Shown piece by piece: positions 58,431 to 64,000 of a DNA stretch of 64,000 nucleotides. Source of the DNA: Dimargaris cristalligena (Eukaryota > Kickxellomycota > Dimargaritomycetes > Dimargaritales > Dimargaritaceae); NCBI GenBank assembly GCA_027576995.1, contig JANBQC010000037.1, positions 19,619 to 83,618 of the forward strand, written 5' to 3'. The position numbers and the translations under genes were made by a program. The notes under the pieces are model-generated. The model searched no databases, was not told where the DNA came from, and saw only the letters and a program-made list of their open reading frames with translations. The first letter of the stretch is position 1; every line of letters starts with the position of its first letter.

Positions 58431-61414
58431 ATGAAGAAGGCTGTTACTGATGCCACGTCCACTATGGCAGTCACCTTTAAGTTGGCCAAACTTTGGTGGG
58501 AAGGCATCATTTTGGCGGTCGGCTTGGCCCTGTTGTTCCAGGTTTCCCCTCCCGACGGTTTCCATATGCATCCGATGGGGATGACCTTGGTATACCTCAC
58601 TACCGTCTCTTTTTTAATTGTGCGTCGCTACCGCTTGGGCCACCACTTGGCCAAACCACATGGAAGCAAGGGTAAGACCACATCCGGCCGAACAAGGATA
58701 AACATCTAGCATATTACCTCACTCCACTATCCAAGTTGATTAAGAACCCTAACCTATATTGTATTGCTTGACATATGTTAATCATCCATTTTTGTATTGC
58801 AGGATTTTGGTCGATTTATTACGGAATTCCTATTCAGCCGAATGGTTTTGGAATATCCTGGCTATACGCCATCCAAACAGTGATGGGGATAATATTCATA
58901 TTTATGTACATCGAGGTCGCCTTAGTCCTATTCGCCACTTACATTGACCCTGCTTCACCGGCGGACTGGCATCCCTGGCTCACCTCGGCAATAATTCAAC
59001 AGGTCGCCCTTGCCTTCTCTGTCGGGTTCTACCATTTTCTGTACTCCGAGGCCGATGCTCAGTCTATTATCCAAAAGAAGCCTGGTCTGTTTCCCCACTG
59101 GCTACAGCTCTGGATCGTGGCGGCTGCTTTTCATGCCTGGGAGCTCTACCAGATTTTAATGGACGGTCAGTACTCGAAAAATAGTCGCCTTAATGCCTAT
59201 TTATTTGCACGCTACCTGACACTTAGTATAGTAGTCGCCAAGCTACTGTTGGCCATTCTCAGCGTAGCTATCCCAATCTTTACCATGTGGTATCACACTG
59301 TGGGAATTTTCTCGGCAGCCGACTCACCCCAGGACCCGAGCACATCGAAAGACGGGGGGAAGGGATCTATTGTGGGGATAAATGTCTCGGATTATGATCC
59401 TTGTCCCCACTACTCGGTATGGGTGGCCTATACCCGCATGTTTCGCGTTGTTTATGGCCTGATGTTTCCATTGGACGTTTCCTTGGCTTATCAACTAGTA
59501 TGGAATTGGATGTTCGAGTTCTGTATTCAATGGGTCCAGATCTTTGAACCAGGTTGCTATAAGATCCTTCTCGACTCGTTGGCTAGCCATGAATTGGTCT
59601 TCCCCACTTTAGCTAAATACGGTGCAGTCTGTATGTTCAATGCAACATTGAGGCAATATGGCCACCGCCCTTCCACCCTCGGAATACTCATCCAATCGAA
59701 GTGCGGGGTGTTCGTCTTCTCGGTCATGCAGGCCAAGTCAATGCATTTTCACACCAAAAACAATGGTAGATACATTCCACTAACTAACTTCTCTGCCACC
59801 AAGGGGTTGAGTGGCTTTGTGGAGCTCGTTTTTGTTAATTTAGGCCCCACCCTGTTGGGGATGCTGGTGTCTGTATACCAGCTCCATTGGTTTTACAATC
59901 CGTACTTTATGACCCTCTCTTTAGCCATGGGTATATGGGATTTCATCACATCCATTGTAATCCAACCAACTCGTAATAGGACATCCTGTCCCACATCTGA
60001 TCCAATAACGCAGGGACTCCGTGATTGCCGCTCTGCCTTTGACAAGTCTTCCCTGGTGAAGCAGTATGCAGGTGAAAAGTTTCACATTAATAGACATCAG
60101 GAGTCCATTAGCAAGGAGGCTAACGGACCTACGGGGGGCTTCAGCATGCTCAGCCCTTTGGCGACCTTTGATATTCCCCAGATGATCAAGAAGCTACTCC
60201 AATTTATAGGTACCATTATGTGCCTGTGACTTCTTGCCCGGGGCGAAATGAAATCTACTGATATTATGCTCTTTGTGACCCATTTTCGCGTAACCTATCG
60301 CCCCTTGTCACAATTGAGCACACTCATCTACCAGATTGTACAAGTCTATGAACATGGCCATGACCTTATTTGGCTTATTGATAATCACAGTGATATCTGT
60401 GACCCTGACGAAGCCGCTACCGATTGGGATATTTCTGATGGCACCATTGAGTTTAAGGACGTTTATTTCGGCTACAACCCTAAGCGCCCGGTGCTAAAGG
60501 GAATCGGCTTTAAGGTCCAGGGTGGCACCACCACGGCGATTGTTGGCGAGACCGGTGGGGGTAAAACTACAATAACCAAATTATTTGCGCGCTTTTACGA
60601 CGTTAGCCAGGGGAATGTCACTATTGACGGGGTCGATGTACGCCATGTAAAGCAAAAAGACCTCCGCAAGTCCATTTCGATAGTGCCGCAGGTAAGTTAT
60701 TATGTTTGCTATAATTTTAGTATAATTATATATTTATATGCATTTTCATGGCCATTCATCTAGTATAAATTTCACTGATACCGATCTGTTCAGCTGTGTT
60801 TTCTCTACTTGAATGGTATTTGCTCTAACCATTCGCCTTCTGCCTTCGATTTATTTGCCCGACCTGTAAATTCGGATTGAAAGAATGCTAATATGCTGTA
60901 TTCAACCATCCGGTATAACATTCAGTACGGGTTAGCCTCCACCAGCATGAGTGCCACGTTGGAAGATGTCCACGAAGCCGCTCGTAAGGCGCAAATCCAT
61001 CAAAAGATCGTATCCCTTCCCAATGGCTATGATTCGGTAATTGGCGGATCAAGCATTAGGCTTAGTGGTGGAGAGCTGCAGCGTATCAATGTTGCGCGGG
61101 GTTTGGTACGGCCCCACAAAGTACTTCTTCTGGACGAAGCCACATCGGCCCTGGACATGATTACCGAGCGGAAGGTCCAGGGAGCGCTCAAAGACGATAA
61201 CCAGGGTAAAACCTGTGTGGTCATTGCCCATCGCTTGTCTACCATTATTCACGCGGACCAGATTTTAGTAATCCAGAATGGAGGAATTGCCGAGCGGGGC
61301 ACATTTGCTGAGTTAATTGCCGTCCCCGATGGTGTCTTCAAAGGGATGTGGGACTCTCAAATGAACACTTCCAAGGAATCCAATACCTCGATAATCTTGG
61401 AGTCTTCCGTGTAG
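58431..61414 (+). CDS. HMT1/ABCB6-type half ABC transporter, interrupted by one in-frame TGA
   Basis: Three exons: 58431-58671, 58803-60691 and 60884-61414 (GTAAGA and GTAAGT donors; TTGCAG and GAAAG acceptors, the last less certain), 887 codons in all. The N-terminal 230 residues hold about six hydrophobic spans, like the TMD0 of HMT1/ABCB6 proteins. A second membrane domain follows (ELVFVNLGPTLLGMLVSVYQ, then STDIMLFVTHFR and YRPLSQLSTL). The nucleotide-binding domain is complete: Walker A GETGGGKTT with Lys668, Q-loop VPQ, signature LSGGELQR, Walker B KVLLLDEATSALD and H-loop AHRLST. A single TGA at 60227-60229 (codon 556) splits the frame inside the last membrane region (GTIMCL, stop, LLARGEM). 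Homology continues on both sides in the same frame. Relatives export heavy-metal or glutathione conjugates, or porphyrins, across vacuolar or mitochondrial membranes. It may be a recent pseudogene, a readthrough gene or a base-call error. Confidence 0.82.
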
Positions 61415-62438
61415 GGCGCTATAGAAAGCAACTGTCCTTCTATTTCTGTATGTTTTGGTTTGATCAACAGTGGTATTGTTGAAAGATATGTCCCAATGGG
61501 TGTATTATTATATCACATTTCTGACTAATTATGGCATTTTATTTAGTTGTTATTTGTCTTCTCATTTTACTTATTTGAAATTACCCCTACTAACTAGACA
61601 AACTAACCACCTAGAGGCATGTATCTTTCTCTAGCTGTCTTCTTCCCTTTCACCCAGTTTCATTGATACCCCTTTAGTATTCCTAATAGTACCATTGGCT
61701 ACCCCTCCCTTCAGCTAGATTTTGAATAGTGGAACCTCTAATTATCCCTTGCACATAGTTACAGAAATACTGGGTAACTATACCATTAAGCGCAGGCACA
61801 TTCCTATCGGTCGCTAGAAGCAACTAAAACCCACAGTTAGAGTGCAATATTGAATCTTTGGATAGAAATGTACATTTACTACTAAGCGGCCCTAATCCAG
61901 ATACTATGGCTAGGCCTTAATCAGCTTGACCAGAAATTTCCTATTTGGCTACGAAAACGTGACCTATAGAGCAAAAATAAAATAAAATACTATTACAACC
62001 TGCTTACTGACGAGCCATATACCATACCCATATTCTTTTATAAAGTTACCTCGGTCGAAACTGTCTATAACCCAATATATACATGCTAAGATAATGTTGG
62101 CATCTTGGAAACGGGGAAGGGCTATTGCGCCCACGTTAATGCCTGTTAGTGTGTCATCGTAGTTATGTGTAGATGGAATAAATGGACAGGATGGTGAAAG
62201 TAGATGACACGGAAGGAAAGGGCAGAATGGGATGAACTATATCTAGTCTTTATAGTTTGTTAAGCACAATAATGGTTAATTGATCAAGATGTAAATAAAC
62301 CGGTTGGGTGATCCCGGCGGCTCATTTCTTGACCAGAGGAAATGCAGCATTGAATTACATCCAAAGCAGACGGGAAATCCGATAGATAAAATTTGAAGAA
62401 TAATACGAGAAAATAGGCTGAGTAATCGGACTATCTAG
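61415..62438. other. Intergenic with repeat copy B
   Basis: The first 350 bases are CpG-free and contain the repeat copy at 61603-61690. The remainder is of ordinary composition without a recognisable gene. Confidence 0.45.
61603..61690 (+). repeat. Dispersed repeat, copy B (downstream of the ABC gene)
   Basis: CTAACCACCTAGAGGCA...CTCTAGCT...TTCCCTTTC...TTTAGTATTCC...ATAGT matches copy A at 57304-57395 in direct orientation. The similarity weakens beyond these limits. Confidence 0.6.
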
Positions 62439-62678
62439 CATAGCAAAAGGAGTGGTGCGAGAGAAACTGATCGGCATTACACCACCAATTTCTTTGAGAA
62501 GCAGCAACTCAATTTGTATTACAATGGCTTGGCCCCAAACTCGAATGACAATTCCCATTATATCACGAAAATTGAGGGAAACTCAGTGGATAATCTTATA
62601 AGCGACCTGCATCGGCAGCTTGTAGAGACTATGCTGTGCTTGCCACCCGCAAGGCAGCTCGACCAGAGACAGGAGTGA
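62439..62678 (+). other. Coding-like open segment, unknown product
   Basis: An open frame of 79 codons without an early ATG begins right after a TAG at 62436-62438 that could be a splice acceptor (CTATCTAG) and ends in TGA at 62676-62678. The translation (HYTTNFFEKQQLNLYYNGLA, then DNLISDLHRQLVETMLCLPP) has a protein-like composition and many C-ending codons. No upstream exon was found. It could be the last exon or a remnant of a gene, or a chance frame. Confidence 0.25.
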
Positions 62679-63143
62679 GGCGAGGAAAGGGGGATAGGTC
62701 GACTACCCCGACTCTGTACAACTAAGAACTGGCCGGCTATAATTATAGGACCAATCCCTTTATTATATTACAAGGACGGAAGTAGTAGGAGGGTGGAGAA
62801 CTGTTGGTGGCCAATTAGTGACCACTCATTTACGATAAATCGAGAAGTGCCCACTGAGACTGTAAATATGATTATCTGCGGTACGACGAGTTCAACGATA
62901 CAAAAGACCAACAAGGGGCCTACCCAATCCAACCTAGCAATCAATTGCCGAACAACTATATAAATACCCCAGACAGCGCCTCATTTCTAATCAGTATCCA
63001 CATCATTTACACCCCACTCTATTTACACAGCCCTAATCACATAGCACTATTTCCCCGACATTGAGGAGTTTACAGTTCTTCTACTCCATATTCTGATTAC
63101 ATTATTAACAGCTTCATCACACCTCTCCTCCACCACCCCCAGC
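62679..63143 (+). promoter_or_regulatory. Promoter region of the secreted-protein pseudogene
   Basis: A TATATAAATACCCC element at 62957-62970 lies about 180 bases before the ATG at 63144. A C/T/A-rich leader (TCCACATCATTTACACCCCA, then CTCTCCTCCACCACC) follows. The arrangement is that of a typical fungal promoter with a short leader. Confidence 0.45.
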
Positions 63144-63762
63144 ATGGTTCGCTTTAAACAACTGCTCATCTCCGTCGCGCTAATCGGGGTCATCCTGCTG
63201 ACGGCCTCGCCCATACCGCAACCTCGTCCGGCCGTATGAAAATAACTAAATAACCAACTCACTAAAGCTAAAGAGAAATCGAAATCGAAAGATATCTTCA
63301 AAAATATCAAAACTGCCATAAAAAGACCAAAAACTCAAGCCACCCCCTCCGTGAAGAGTAGTCCAGGATCAACCCCCGAGAAAAATGAAGACCGTGTCCC
63401 GTATTATTATTTGGAGCCGGCAGGTCCCCCACCAGCTGCCGTGTAAAAACTGGCGGGCCAAGACCAAGTCCCTGTGAATGGAGGTAAGGATATGGTCGCC
63501 CCTAACGGGATAGCTAATGGGGCCACTACTTCCACATTGGGAAAGGCTGACTAAGCCATACGTCCTGCCATCAAAATAAGTGACGATGTCGTAACATGTT
63601 ATTAAGAACAAGGTCGGTTGTGCCGCGGATATCGTAATGAACAAGGCCGGTCAAACCACAGTCCCTATGCTGGAGAAATTTCGCCAATCCCCTTTTTTGA
63701 CAGTAGTTCTCTCCGCAGAGTGGAGATATATTAGCGGGTGTTTGTTTGATAGGCCGCAATAA
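63144..63762 (+). pseudogene. Decayed gene for a small secreted protein
   Basis: The ATG at 63144 (context CCAGCATGG) opens a strong signal peptide: MVRFK, then the hydrophobic LLISVALIGVILLTA, then SPIPQPRP. Codons here end mostly in C or G, unlike the AT-rich surroundings. The frame meets TGA at 63237 and TAA at 63243, then stays open in the same frame for 66 codons (Lys-rich KAKEKSKSKDIFKNIKTAIK, then DRVPYYYLEPAGPPPAAV). After TAA at 63444 it is open again to TAA at 63552. A further open part lies in the next frame (VIKNKVGCAADIVMNKAGQ and on) up to TAA at 63760. Several stops plus a frameshift suggest a pseudogene; a 31-residue peptide gene or unrecognised small introns are alternatives. 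I recognise no family. Confidence 0.45.
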
Positions 63763-64000
63763 GGGCCAGTGTACTCTAATGGTCCAGCAATTAGTTGGGG
63801 CCAGCCAAACATCATAGTAGTAGCTTATCATCTCCGGAAATCATGTTTCGATTACTCTTGCAACTTGAACATGTACATTTACTAAACCTTTTTACCTTTT
63901 TATTTTCATCTTGATTGTGTAATGCCGAGACCCGGTGGACCGGTTAGGTCGGGGATTACGTCATGGGGGGAAAAAGCCGGGAAAATCGGCGGGAGGTTCG
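63763..64000. other. Right edge, possible start of a gene
   Basis: An ATG at 63922-63924, after a T-rich stretch, opens a plus-strand frame (MPRPGGPVRSGITSWGEKAG and on) that is still open at the window end after 26 codons. It is too short to identify and could be chance. Confidence 0.25.

Noticed and set aside
60227..60250. Intron or selenocysteine as an explanation of the TGA in the ABC gene
   Set aside because: The family alignment is continuous through the site with no room for an intron, no GT...AG pair fits, and fungi lack a general selenocysteine system.
63234..63275. 42-base in-frame GTATGA...AAAGAG intron removing the first two stops of the secreted-protein gene
   Set aside because: Shorter than any other intron inferred in this window, and it would leave the stop at 63444 and the later frameshift; kept only as an alternative.
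1..64000. CRISPR arrays, bacterial-type operons, origins or integrases
   Set aside because: No regularly spaced direct repeats or prokaryotic gene organisation; introns, Pol III tRNAs and protein families are fungal.

Overview
The window is nuclear DNA of a fungus. Supporting signs are an NsdD-type GATA factor, GT-AG introns of roughly 85-360 bases, Pol III tRNA genes with no encoded CCA, an intronless PRP28 helicase and an HMT1-type half ABC transporter. Very long Ser/Pro/His-rich regulators in single exons, plus a BLOC-1 snapin homologue, would suit an early-diverging lineage such as Zoopagomycota/Kickxellomycotina. That placement is inference; nothing in the sequence proves the taxon.

Layout. 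1-13.9 kb is a gene-dense block: a 1460-residue Myb/SANT-like regulator (2530-6912, +) behind a 1 kb pyrimidine-rich leader; a two-exon RidA imine deaminase (8194-8940, -); a two-exon snapin-like BLOC-1 subunit (9876-10658, +); and the spliceosomal DEAD-box helicase PRP28 (11259-13880, +). A tRNA-Ser(GCT) follows at 15553. From 15.6 to 24.9 kb I recognise no gene. The NsdD-like GATA factor lies at 24862-26961 (-). From about 27 to 51 kb is a gene-poor stretch containing a CpG-starved repeat island (38.6-41.1 kb) with two divergently oriented solo-LTR-like sequences. A second SANT-like regulator (53153-54916, +) again sits behind a long pyrimidine-rich leader. It is followed by tRNA-Glu(TTC) at 55288-55359 (-) and a second CpG-poor repeat zone (56.3-57.7 kb). 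An HMT1-type ABC transporter gene with one in-frame TGA (58431-61414, +) is bracketed by direct copies of a repeat. The right end holds a decayed gene for a small secreted protein (63144-63762).

The genes do not form one pathway. Three are regulators with low-complexity tails (two SANT-like, one GATA). The others are housekeeping: splicing, metabolite repair, endosome/lysosome sorting and membrane transport. The most notable features are the sharply bounded CpG-depleted islands that coincide with repeats, the TGA inside an otherwise well preserved transporter, the disabled secreted-protein gene, and the shared long CT-rich leaders of the three regulator genes. Many 60-110-codon open frames in the gene-poor stretches are expected by chance, so I list only a few, at low confidence.
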